From an uncultured Bacteriovorax sp. (GTDB taxonomy: Bacteria > Bdellovibrionota > Bacteriovoracia > Bacteriovoracales > Bacteriovoracaceae), in NCBI GenBank assembly GCA_943914745.1, contig CALUDF010000022.1:1-16130 (forward strand): DNA of 16,130 nt, written 5' to 3'. Numbering within the stretch: position 1 is the first letter of the stretch; each line of letters opens with the position of its first letter. This document shows, piece after piece, positions 1 through 7,120 of the stretch. A model generated the notes under the pieces. The model saw only the letters and a list, made by a program, of their open reading frames with translations. It was not told the origin of the DNA and did no database searches. A program made the position numbers and the translations under genes.

Positions 1-1578
1 GATAAAGTCTATCAAACTCTTGAAGACAATTTGAAGTCAGATGCCGAGCTTCAGAAGAAATACTTGGAAGTGGACTACCTCCCAGGTGAAGAGCCAATTT
101 ATCTTGATTTCAGAAAAAATATTGATAATTCAATTGTCGACATAAAAGAAGTGATGTCGATGTATAAAGAAGGTAAAACTGATCCTGAATCACAGGCAAA
201 AATGGTTCAGATCGTAAAATTCAAGTTGGCAGAAGTCGGTGTGATCGCAAGAGCAGCATCTATAAAGTTAAGAACTTTTCACTATGACCAGGCAATGATT
301 GCAGAAAAAACAGCTCAAGAGGCATCTCAGCACGCGACAGTGCTGATTGTTGCAGCATTTGTTATTTTAGGTTTCTTGGGTCTCGCTGCTGCATTTTTCT
401 TCTCAAATAATTTAAGTAACACTCTTAAGGCCATTAGTGATTCACTTGATCAATCAAGTGCCCAGGTCTCGACAGCGGCAGGGCAGATTGCTGCCTCTTC
501 AGAGGAGTTGTCTCAGGCCGCAACTGAACAAGCGGCTTCTCTTGAAGAGACATCGGCTTCGGTTGAAGAGATGAGTTCAATGATTAGCATTAACTCTGAA
601 AATGCCAAGAAAGCCTCTGAAAACTCCGTTGCTTCTCAAAACCAAGCTGAAAGAGGGCGACAAGTCGTTGGAGAAATGGTGGCTTCGATGTCACAGATCA
701 ATGACAGTAATAATAATATTATGGCCCAGATTAATTCATCTAATGAACAGATGAATGAAATTGTTAAAGTTATTCAAGAAATTGAAACAAAGACCAAGGT
801 GATTAACGACATCGTTTTCCAAACAAAGCTTCTGTCTTTTAACGCTTCAGTTGAAGCGGCCAGAGCAGGAGAGCAAGGGAAAGGATTTGCCGTGGTTGCT
901 GAAGAAGTCGGAAACCTTGCCCAGATGAGTGGAAACGCGGCTAAAGAAATTTCTGAAATGCTGGCCTCTTCAATTCATAAGGTAGAAAGTATCGCCCAGG
1001 AAACAAAATCAAAAGTCGACGTCTTGATTCAAGATGGAGCAGAGAAAGTAAGAATGGGAACGAAGGTTGCCGAAGAGTGCGGGGAAGTTCTGGCTGAAAT
1101 CGTTCAGAACGTCTCAAAAGTCAGCACGATGGCAAGTGAGATTTCCAATGCGAGTGTTGAGCAGTCAAAGGGGATTCAGGAAATTACCAAAGCAATGGGG
1201 CAACTTGATCAGGTGACTCAGACAAACTCAGTGACCTCAGAAGAGGCAGCCGGTTCAGCGGGAGAGCTTTCAGCTCAAGCTGACTCGCTAAAGTCTCAAG
1301 TTCTCACTTTGGTGGCCGTGATCAATGGAAGTCAAGCTTCTGGAAATGTCACTTTCGATAAAAAACCAAACGTGCCAAAGCAGACAGATAAACACCCGAC
1401 TTACTCTGCACCAAAGGCTACAAACGTATTGCCAATGAAAAAAACGACTCCACCAGCAAAGCCTGCTGCTAAGGTCGCCGAAGTTAAAGTGTCCGCTCCT
1501 GTTAAAAAAGCAGCAGGAGGGGGTGGCAAGGAGTCTGGAGTTCCAAGTTACGATCACCCGGGATTTGAAGAGGTTTAA
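1..1578 (+). CDS. Methyl-accepting chemotaxis protein, 5'-truncated, apparently HAMP-less
   Basis: Membrane chemoreceptor that passes ligand signals to a CheA/CheW array. The frame is open to the first base of the window, so the N-terminus lies outside it; 525 codons are visible. Codons 1-110 are a helical extracytoplasmic region resembling the end of a four-helix-bundle sensor. A transmembrane helix follows at about 112-134 (ATVLIVAAFVILGFLGLAAA). The long cytoplasmic coiled coil follows almost at once, with no recognisable HAMP domain. A methylation-type motif AASLEETSAS is at about 178-187. The conserved hairpin tip is at about 273-302 (NASVEAARAGEQGKGFAVVA). After about codon 440 the protein becomes a Pro/Lys/Ala-rich linker with four glycines, ending in HPGFEEV. 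The neighbouring cheR suggests the tail could tether the methyltransferase. Family assignment is secure; HAMP loss and tail function are inference. Confidence 0.95.
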   Translation, partial: DKVYQTLEDNLKSDAELQKKYLEVDYLPGEEPIYLDFRKNIDNSIVDIKEVMSMYKEGKTDPESQAKMVQIVKFKLAEVGVIARAASIKLRTFHYDQAMIAEKTAQEASQHATVLIVAAFVILGFLGLAAAFFFSNNLSNTLKAISDSLDQSSAQVSTAAGQIAASSEELSQAATEQAASLEETSASVEEMSSMISINSENAKKASENSVASQNQAERGRQVVGEMVASMSQINDSNNNIMAQINSSNEQMNEIVKVIQEIETKTKVINDIVFQTKLLSFNASVEAARAGEQGKGFAVVAEEVGNLAQMSGNAAKEISEMLASSIHKVESIAQETKSKVDVLIQDGAEKVRMGTKVAEECGEVLAEIVQNVSKVSTMASEISNASVEQSKGIQEITKAMGQLDQVTQTNSVTSEEAAGSAGELSAQADSLKSQVLTLVAVINGSQASGNVTFDKKPNVPKQTDKHPTYSAPKATNVLPMKKTTPPAKPAAKVAEVKVSAPVKKAAGGGGKESGVPSYDHPGFEEV

Positions 1579-1581
1579 TCC

Positions 1582-2457
1582 TTGAGTTTTGTAGCGGCTG
1601 ATTTTACAAAAATATTCGAAGATGAAAAACACATAGAGGATGAGGAGTTTACCTATTTTCAGACCCTCGTCCTCTCTATGACAGGTATTTCTCTCACTGA
1701 AAAAAAGCGCGACCTCCTAAAGACGCGTCTTGGCCCTTATGTTCGTGATAACGGCTTTGGCAGTTACAAAGATTACCGACAACATTTAGAAAACCTTTCT
1801 CCAGAGCACCCTGAGTGGCAGAATCTCATTAACCTCGTGACAACCAATAAAACGGATTTCTTTAGAGAGCCGGCCCATTTTGATTACATCGCAGAGAGGC
1901 TCATTCCCGAATGGATTAAAGCTCAGAAAAAAGAAATTCTTGTCTGGTCAGCCGCATGTTCATCAGGTGAAGAACCTTATAGTTTGGCGATGTTTTTAAA
2001 GAAAAAACTGCCGGAAGAGATGAGTTTTAAAATTTTAGCGTCTGATATTGATACTAAAATTTTAGACCGTGCCCGAAATGGTGTTTATCCACTCAGCAAA
2101 ATAACAGAAGTCCCTCCAGAGTATCAAAAAGAATTTCTGGATAAAGGCACTGGTGCGATCTCAGAGTGGTTTAGAGTGAAGAGATCTCTAAAAAGTAATA
2201 TTGTCTTTCAAATTCATAATCTTATTTCGGACACTCTGCCCTCAGATGAGAAATTTGATCTTGTTTTTTGCCGCAATGTTATGATCTATTTTCCTAAAGA
2301 AGTGATTGCTCAGGTTGCCGAAAAGGTGTTTCACACAACGACAAAAGAAGCATCCTTTATCATTGGTCACTCTGAATCATTGCAGGCAATTGAGAGTCAA
2401 TGGTCAACACTTTCACCTTCAATTTATAAAAAAGCATCAATGGGCAAAAGAAGATAA
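1582..2457 (+). CDS. cheR: CheR-type chemotaxis protein methyltransferase
   Basis: Transfers methyl groups from S-adenosylmethionine to glutamates of chemoreceptors, for adaptation. It is 291 aa, near the usual CheR length. The N-terminal helical domain is at about 24-90 (FQTLVLSMTGISL, then KTRL). The family motif TNKTDFFR is at 88-95. The SAM-binding loop SAACSSGEEPYSLAM is at 123-137 and ASDIDTKIL at 153-161. FCRNVMIYF is at 229-237 and GHSES at 262-266. The start is TTG, with GAAGAGG about 9 nt upstream inside the end of the MCP gene. The next in-frame ATG (codon 33) would cut the N-terminal helix, so I keep TTG. It lies 3 bp after the MCP stop in the same frame, so the two are almost certainly co-transcribed and the MCP is the obvious substrate. 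KGTGAIS (188-194) lies in the beta-subdomain region that binds receptor tails in some CheRs. Confidence 0.95.
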   Translation: MSFVAADFTKIFEDEKHIEDEEFTYFQTLVLSMTGISLTEKKRDLLKTRLGPYVRDNGFGSYKDYRQHLENLSPEHPEWQNLINLVTTNKTDFFREPAHFDYIAERLIPEWIKAQKKEILVWSAACSSGEEPYSLAMFLKKKLPEEMSFKILASDIDTKILDRARNGVYPLSKITEVPPEYQKEFLDKGTGAISEWFRVKRSLKSNIVFQIHNLISDTLPSDEKFDLVFCRNVMIYFPKEVIAQVAEKVFHTTTKEASFIIGHSESLQAIESQWSTLSPSIYKKASMGKRR

Positions 2458-2458
2458 T

Positions 2459-3523
2459 TTAATGGAGTTTGGCGAGGGCCTCTTTCGCTAATTTTTTCGT
2501 CAGCTCTTCGGCCGGTATTTCATGGCACAAACTGGCAGCTTGACCAGACCACATAGACATGAAATCCCCCTGACCTTGTGGTTCTGTTTTCGCTTTCAGA
2601 GGAAGAAGAGGAAGACCCGCTAATGGAAATTCTGGGGCCAGTGCACTCATGGGGCCTTCTTCGCGGATCAGGCGATTAACTAACCCACGTGCAGGTTTTC
2701 CACTGAAAAGATTTGTCAGGACGGTGCTGTTATCTTTTGCTTTTCGTATCTCTTTTTTGTGAACAGGAGAAATCGTGGCTTCAGGAGTAAAGAGATAAGC
2801 CGTTCCTAGTTGAACAGCAGAAGCACCAAGCATAAAAGCTGCGGCAATTCCTCTTGCATCACTGATTCCTCCACTGGCAATAACCGGGATTGAAACGGCA
2901 TCAACAATTTGTGGAACAAGCGCCATTGTCCCTACTTGGTTAGAGATGTCGCTTGAAAGAAACATTCCCCTGTGGCCTCCCGCCTCAAAACCTTGAGCAA
3001 TAATGGCATCACAACCACGATCAAAAAGCACGCGCGCCTCTTCAACTGTCGTTGCTGAAGCAAGGAGACGAATACCCTTAAGTCTTGTAAGAAGTTTGTC
3101 ACTTGGAAGGCCAAAGTGAAAACTTATGACTTCAGGTTTTAACTCAAGCATGAGGTCACACATCGCTTCGTCAAAAGGCCTGCGCTCTATTGAGCTTACT
3201 TTTAAATCAGGATCAACATTTAGCTCACGATAATATTTCAAAAGATGAGCTTTCCAAATGTCTTCTTTTTCTTTTGTTTGGGTCGGAGGATTGTGGCAAA
3301 AAAAGTTCAAGTTTAGGGAACCACTCACATGTGATCTGATTGTTTGAACCTCTTGCCTGATTTGATCTGCGCCTAGCATGGCACAGGGAAGGGAGCCTAG
3401 GCCACCTGCTTTAATGACTGCAATAACCATTTTCGAGTCATTCGCTCCGGCCATCGGTGCTTGGATGATGGGAAGGGAGGTGTTGAGTAATTTGATAATT
3501 TTTTGATCAGGCCAAGAGTTCAT
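2459..3523 (-). CDS. Nitronate monooxygenase (2-nitropropane dioxygenase family)
   Basis: Predicted cytoplasmic FMN enzyme with a TIM-barrel fold that oxidises alkyl nitronates such as propionate 3-nitronate to the carbonyl compound plus nitrite. It is 354 aa, normal for the family. Motifs: PIIQAPMAGAND near 19-29, GGLGSLPCAML at 40-50, the signature AQGFEAGGHRG at 176-186 with the family's catalytic His at 184, and the phosphate-binding stretch PVIASGGISDARG at 213-225 followed by GASAVQLGTAYL. I place the start at the ATG at 3523, which has AGGAG 6 nt upstream. A longer frame starting with TTG at 3541 would use the hairpin itself as coding sequence and has no comparable ribosome site. It is the second gene after the SDR at 3573-4331, separated by 49 bp. 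Its stop is 1 bp from the convergent cheR stop. The family is well supported; the physiological substrate is unknown. Confidence 0.92.
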   Translation of the reverse strand: MNSWPDQKIIKLLNTSLPIIQAPMAGANDSKMVIAVIKAGGLGSLPCAMLGADQIRQEVQTIRSHVSGSLNLNFFCHNPPTQTKEKEDIWKAHLLKYYRELNVDPDLKVSSIERRPFDEAMCDLMLELKPEVISFHFGLPSDKLLTRLKGIRLLASATTVEEARVLFDRGCDAIIAQGFEAGGHRGMFLSSDISNQVGTMALVPQIVDAVSIPVIASGGISDARGIAAAFMLGASAVQLGTAYLFTPEATISPVHKKEIRKAKDNSTVLTNLFSGKPARGLVNRLIREEGPMSALAPEFPLAGLPLLPLKAKTEPQGQGDFMSMWSGQAASLCHEIPAEELTKKLAKEALAKLH

Positions 3524-3557
3524 AAAAATCTCCTGAGACAATATTGCTCTCAGGAGA
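3524..3557 (-). terminator. Perfect 10-bp hairpin plus T5 that also contains the NMO Shine-Dalgarno
   Basis: Read on the minus strand, TCTCCTGAGA (3557-3548) pairs perfectly with TCTCAGGAGA (3538-3529) around a 9-nt loop, followed by TTTTT. This has the form of an intrinsic terminator for the upstream SDR gene (stop at 3573). The 3' arm contains the AGGAG (3534-3530) that serves the NMO ATG at 3523, so the folded hairpin would hide that site. Terminator, attenuator or translational switch are all possible; the pairing itself is directly visible. Confidence 0.7.
3530..3534 (-). promoter_or_regulatory. Shine-Dalgarno deciding the NMO start
   Basis: AGGAG on the minus strand, 6 nt before the ATG at 3523. 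It favours that ATG over the in-frame TTG at 3541 and is contained in the hairpin's 3' arm. Confidence 0.75.
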
Positions 3558-3572
3558 TGTTGGGGACAAGAA

Positions 3573-4331
3573 TTAAATCATGATTCCACCAGAAACTTCG
3601 ATTCTCTGAGCGTTAATCCACCCGCTTTCATCAGATAAGAGAGCGGCCACGGCCCCTCCAACATCATCAGGCAAGCCCACTCTGCCGAGGGAAGTTTGTG
3701 CGGCCAATGCTTTATTCATTTCTTTGTTGTCACGGACATCCCCACCACGGAAATCTGTTTCGATGGGGCCAGGGGCAATTGTGTTGACGGCAATACGGCG
3801 AGGTCCAAGTTCACGGGCCATATAGCGAGTGAGGACTTCGACAGCTCCTTTAAGGGCACCATAAACAGAGTAACCTGGAAATGAGAAGCGAGCGAGTCCT
3901 GAAGAGATGTTCACGATGCGTCCGCCATCAGTCATAAGCGGAAGAAGTTTTTGAGTTAGAAAGAAGACGCCTTTAAAGTGGATGTTGGTCAATTGATCGA
4001 ACTGCTCTTCAGTTGTCTCCATGATACTCACATTGATCCCAATGCCTGCATTATTAATTAAGAAATTAAAATTCTCTCTCTGCCATTTGCTTTTTAAAAC
4101 GTCGCGGACATTTCCGGCAAATTCGGTAAATGTTTTTGAATTCTCGACGTTGAGTTGAAGAGCATGGGCTTTGCGTCCCATCTTTTCAATTTCGGCCACG
4201 ACATTATTGGCCTCTTCTTTTTTACTGTTGTAAGTGATGATGATATCGACACCTTTTTGGGCCAGGTGTAATGCCGTACTTTTTCCTAAACCTCTGCTTG
4301 CGCCAGTAATAAGTGCAATTTTTGTTGTCAT
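3573..4331 (-). CDS. Short-chain dehydrogenase/reductase (SDR)
   Basis: Predicted cytoplasmic NAD(P)H-dependent oxidoreductase of the classical SDR family; substrate not predictable. With the ATG at 4331 the protein is 252 aa, the standard SDR length. The Rossmann motif TGASRGLG is at 9-16, NNAG at 93-96, the catalytic Ser region NISSG at 141-145, and YxxxK as Y157-G-A-L-K161. PGPIETDF and the C-terminal INAQRIEVSGG are typical. The frame stays open 26 codons further upstream, but the ATG at 4331 has AAGGAG 6 nt before it and begins directly at the first beta strand, so the longer version is unlikely. It is divergent from a LysR-type regulator, a common arrangement for regulator-controlled SDRs, and is followed by the nitronate monooxygenase on the same strand. 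Confidence 0.93.
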   Translation of the reverse strand: MTTKIALITGASRGLGKSTALHLAQKGVDIIITYNSKKEEANNVVAEIEKMGRKAHALQLNVENSKTFTEFAGNVRDVLKSKWQRENFNFLINNAGIGINVSIMETTEEQFDQLTNIHFKGVFFLTQKLLPLMTDGGRIVNISSGLARFSFPGYSVYGALKGAVEVLTRYMARELGPRRIAVNTIAPGPIETDFRGGDVRDNKEMNKALAAQTSLGRVGLPDDVGGAVAALLSDESGWINAQRIEVSGGIMI

Positions 4332-4337
4332 CGTAAT

Positions 4338-4343
4338 CTCCTT
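4338..4343 (-). promoter_or_regulatory. Shine-Dalgarno deciding the SDR start
   Basis: AAGGAG on the minus strand, 6 nt from the ATG at 4331. It fixes the SDR start 78 bp inside the longest open frame. Confidence 0.8.
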
Positions 4344-4353
4344 GGTTAAGAGC

Positions 4354-4382
4354 ATCATATTTGATAATTTCAAACAGATAAA
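4354..4382 (-). promoter_or_regulatory. Candidate promoter of the SDR-NMO unit
   Basis: On the minus strand a good -10, TATGAT (4359-4354), is preceded at 17 bp by a poor -35, TTTATC (4382-4377). A weak -35 with a good -10 is expected for a promoter that depends on an activator such as the adjacent LysR protein. The inferred start of transcription is near 4347, leaving a short leader with the Shine-Dalgarno. Motif-based inference only. Confidence 0.45.
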
Positions 4383-4403
4383 TATTGAGTTTTGTGACAT
4401 AAT

Positions 4404-4420
4404 GTTCACTTTAAACGAAC
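4404..4420. promoter_or_regulatory. Candidate LysR-type operator, GTTC-N9-GAAC
   Basis: The interrupted palindrome GTTC-ACTTTAAAC-GAAC contains a T-N11-A core (T at 4406, A at 4418), the general form of LysR-type recognition sites. It lies in the region between the divergent SDR and LysR genes. Its centre (about 4412) is about 65 bp upstream of the SDR transcription start inferred from the TATGAT box, the classical position for LysR activators. It is also 25 bp before the LysR ATG, suitable for autorepression. Confidence 0.5.
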
Positions 4421-4445
4421 AATTAAAATGCGCAAAAGAGGGATA

Positions 4446-5348
4446 ATGGACCGTTTTTATTCAATGCAAATTTTTGTCAGAGTGGCCGAGCTCAATAGCT
4501 TCACAAAGGCCGCTGAGAGTCTAGGACTTCCTAAGGCCAGTGTTTCGACTTATGTACAGGCCTTAGAGTCGCAGGTTGGAACAAGACTTTTTCACCGCAC
4601 AACTAGAAGTGTGCAGCTAACCAATGATGGATTGGCCTTTTATGAAAGATGCAAAGATCTTTTAGTTGATGTCGAAGAGATTGAAGGAATGTTTCGCGAT
4701 GAAAAAGAAGGTGTAAAGGGAAGAATCAGAGTGGATATGCCGGTTGCCCTGGCCAAGAATGTTATTATTCCCAGGCTTCCTGAATTTATAAAAGATAACC
4801 CGCAAGTTGATCTGGAAATCAGCAGCACCGATAGGCGCGTGGACTTGATTCAAGAAGGTTTTGATTGCGTCGTCAGAGTGGGAACTTTGGCGGATTCGGG
4901 CTTAATTGCTCGCCTTATAGGAGAAATGAAGGTCATTAATTGCGCGAGTCCTCAGTACCTAAAGAAATACGGTACACCTAAAAAACTTGAAGACCTAAAA
5001 GAGCACATGCTCGTGCATTACACGCTGACTTTAGGAGGAAAACCTTTTGGTTTTGAATTCCTCGAAGAGGGAAGTTATAAAACGATGAAGATGAAGGGCC
5101 TAATTACCGTCAACAGCACAGAAGCTTATCAATCGGCCTGTTTGAGCGGTCTGGGGATTATCCAGGCCCCTGAAGTTGGATTAAGAGACCTGATTAAAAA
5201 GCAAAAATTACAGGAAATTCTACCCAGGGTTCAATCGGAGCCAATGCCAGTTTCAATCGTCTATCCCAATAGGCGGAATTTGCCTCGAAGGGTGAAGGTT
5301 TTCATGGATTGGTTGGATCAAGTGATTAAAGAGTATATTAATCATTAA
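4446..5348 (+). CDS. LysR-family transcriptional regulator
   Basis: DNA-binding regulator with an N-terminal winged helix-turn-helix (about residues 1-60: MDRFYSMQIFVRVAELNSFT, then AAESLGLPKASVSTYVQALE and LFHRTTRSVQLT). The C-terminal periplasmic-binding-protein-like effector domain spans about 88-295. With ATG 4446 it is 300 aa, typical of the family. An in-frame ATG at 4428 adds six residues but has no ribosome site, whereas GAGGG lies just before 4446 (spacing 3 nt, a little short). Divergent from the SDR gene, so it probably controls the SDR-NMO unit and itself through the site at 4404-4420; the inducer is unknown. Its stop codon overlaps the stop of the convergent histidine kinase gene, leaving no room for a terminator between them. 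Confidence 0.93.
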   Translation: MDRFYSMQIFVRVAELNSFTKAAESLGLPKASVSTYVQALESQVGTRLFHRTTRSVQLTNDGLAFYERCKDLLVDVEEIEGMFRDEKEGVKGRIRVDMPVALAKNVIIPRLPEFIKDNPQVDLEISSTDRRVDLIQEGFDCVVRVGTLADSGLIARLIGEMKVINCASPQYLKKYGTPKKLEDLKEHMLVHYTLTLGGKPFGFEFLEEGSYKTMKMKGLITVNSTEAYQSACLSGLGIIQAPEVGLRDLIKKQKLQEILPRVQSEPMPVSIVYPNRRNLPRRVKVFMDWLDQVIKEYINH

Positions 5349-7051
5349 ATGACCGGAAGAGTAAAACTAAAGACCGCTCCTGACGGATTTTTGTTTTGAA
5401 CTTTGATGACTCCTTTATGCAGATGAATGAAGTCGCGGCATAGGGTAAGGCCCAATCCTCCTTTATAAGATTTCATATGAAAGCGGCTCAAGAACTGGTT
5501 CATGTCGTGCTCATCGACTTCTGGGCCTTCGTTGGAAATGGCGATCGTAATAGTCTCAGGCTCGAGAATAGCCTCAATATGAATTTTTCCATTGGGAGGA
5601 GAGTGCTTGATGGCGTTTGAAAGCAGGTTTCGCACCACTGTTTGAATCATGTTGACATCTATGTGGGCCAGCATATTTTTTTGGACATTGAGCGTGTATT
5701 CAATGTCATTTTGCATAGAAATAGGACCTAAATAGGCAATTGCCTCATCGATAATTTCATAAAGGTCGCTTTGAGATCGTTTGAGCTGAATTTTCTCTAG
5801 GCTCTCCTTTGACCAATGAAGAAGACCTTCGACGAACTTTGTGACGTTTTGAGATGAATCCAAAAGCAGGCTTAGGCTGGCTTTTAGGTCCTCATCATTT
5901 TCAACTGAAGGATGGGACATTAAAGATTCAACCAGGAGCGTATGGCTAGAGACATTCCCAATCAGGTCGTGGGCCATGACTCCAATGAATTTTGTCCTGA
6001 TTTCGGCCATGTGAATGAGTTGGATTTCGTAATTTTTTTGTTCAGTAATATTTTTTATGACAACGATTCTTCCGGCCAAAGTGTTATTGGCATTTAAAAT
6101 GTCTTCAATGGAAATGGTGAAATACTCTTTATAGGTATTGTAATTTAGAAAAAACTCGCTTTTGGGTTTCCCATCCTCAATCGCAGCAATGATGTGGGAG
6201 ATGAATTTATTAAAAGGCAAATCGTGCAGGTTTCTGCCGACTGAATTTTTCGTAATCCCTAGGTTAGTGCTAGCGCAGGCATTAAAGTCGACGAGCTTAT
6301 TGTTGTGATCCAGGCTTATATAAATGTCAGAAATAGAGTCGAGAATTAAGCTTCTGGCTAGCGGAATAATCTCTAAGACTTCTCCTTTTAAAATAATATA
6401 GCAAAAACAAATGGCTGAAATAGTTAAAAAAACGGGAACGATTTGTAAGAATCTCAACATCGGAAAGAGTCCAATGGCAGCCGTGTCGATCACAAAAGGA
6501 ACAAGAACGCTAAAGAAAAAGATCCAACTGTAGTTTTTTTGGAACGAGCTTTGTTTTTTAGCGGAAGAAGCCAGGAGATAAAGTGACCAGGCCACCAGCA
6601 TGCGAGAATAAACATTGTGAAAAAAGAAAAGAGGGCCATTTTTAAATGTAAGAATCTCATGCCCCATAATGTTTTCTAGAGCGTATCCTTGAACGAAAAA
6701 CTCGTAATAGGGGCTGATGATGGCAAGAATTGAAACGCAGGGTATAACAAGTAAGCTTGTTTTTGCGTATAGCGGAAGAGGCTTGTAATCAGAGAAGCAT
6801 CGGACGAGATAGAATAAGCTGATGGAAATCAGGCAGATTGCAATTTGTCTCATCCTGGTCAGGTCGATTTTTAGCTCTAGGGAAGAGACGTTAAACGCGA
6901 GGGCGGATCCAAGCGACCACATTGCCAGTAAGAATAGAAAAAAGCAAAGATGAAACCCGAGTTTGTTGGAAGATCTTCTCAAGCAGTAATAACTTAAACT
7001 AAGGAGGATTAATCCTGAAGCCCAATGAAGAACATTAAAGAAGATTGGCAT
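5345..7051 (-). CDS. Sensor histidine kinase: 7TM sensor, PAS, HisKA-like, HATPase
   Basis: Inner-membrane sensor kinase, 568 aa. Residues about 5-225 form seven hydrophobic segments resembling the 7TM sensor region found in some histidine kinases (LLVIPCVSILAIISP near 100-113). A PAS-like domain follows at about 233-338 (DSISDIYISLDHNNKLVDFN). The H box is AHDLIGN with the phospho-accepting His at 361. The N box is RNLLSNAIKHSP with N479, and the G2 box is GGLGL at 531-535. Two oddities: the H box lacks the usual Pro and reads H-D-x-x-G-N, as in NarX-type kinases, and the G1 box reads NEGPE (507-511) where DxGxG is usual. The ribosome site before ATG 7051 is weak. It is divergent from the response regulator at 7121, 69 bp away, its likely partner. 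Kinase assignment is firm; the signal is unknown. Confidence 0.93.
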   Translation of the reverse strand: MPIFFNVLHWASGLILLSLSYYCLRRSSNKLGFHLCFFLFLLAMWSLGSALAFNVSSLELKIDLTRMRQIAICLISISLFYLVRCFSDYKPLPLYAKTSLLVIPCVSILAIISPYYEFFVQGYALENIMGHEILTFKNGPLFFFHNVYSRMLVAWSLYLLASSAKKQSSFQKNYSWIFFFSVLVPFVIDTAAIGLFPMLRFLQIVPVFLTISAICFCYIILKGEVLEIIPLARSLILDSISDIYISLDHNNKLVDFNACASTNLGITKNSVGRNLHDLPFNKFISHIIAAIEDGKPKSEFFLNYNTYKEYFTISIEDILNANNTLAGRIVVIKNITEQKNYEIQLIHMAEIRTKFIGVMAHDLIGNVSSHTLLVESLMSHPSVENDEDLKASLSLLLDSSQNVTKFVEGLLHWSKESLEKIQLKRSQSDLYEIIDEAIAYLGPISMQNDIEYTLNVQKNMLAHIDVNMIQTVVRNLLSNAIKHSPPNGKIHIEAILEPETITIAISNEGPEVDEHDMNQFLSRFHMKSYKGGLGLTLCRDFIHLHKGVIKVQNKNPSGAVFSFTLPVI

Positions 7052-7120
7052 ATGTTCAAGTATTCCTTATTTTGATTGATTTTGCTTGCACAAAATGAGT
7101 ATTTTTTCTAACGTAGATGC

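Noticed and set aside
1288..1632. A 114-codon open frame on the minus strand
   Set aside because: Antisense to the MCP tail and the cheR start; Cys/Trp/Phe-rich shadow translation with no initiation signal.
4332..4409. A 26-residue N-terminal extension of the SDR
   Set aside because: It would run through the inferred promoter and Shine-Dalgarno, and the family fold begins at the ATG at 4331.
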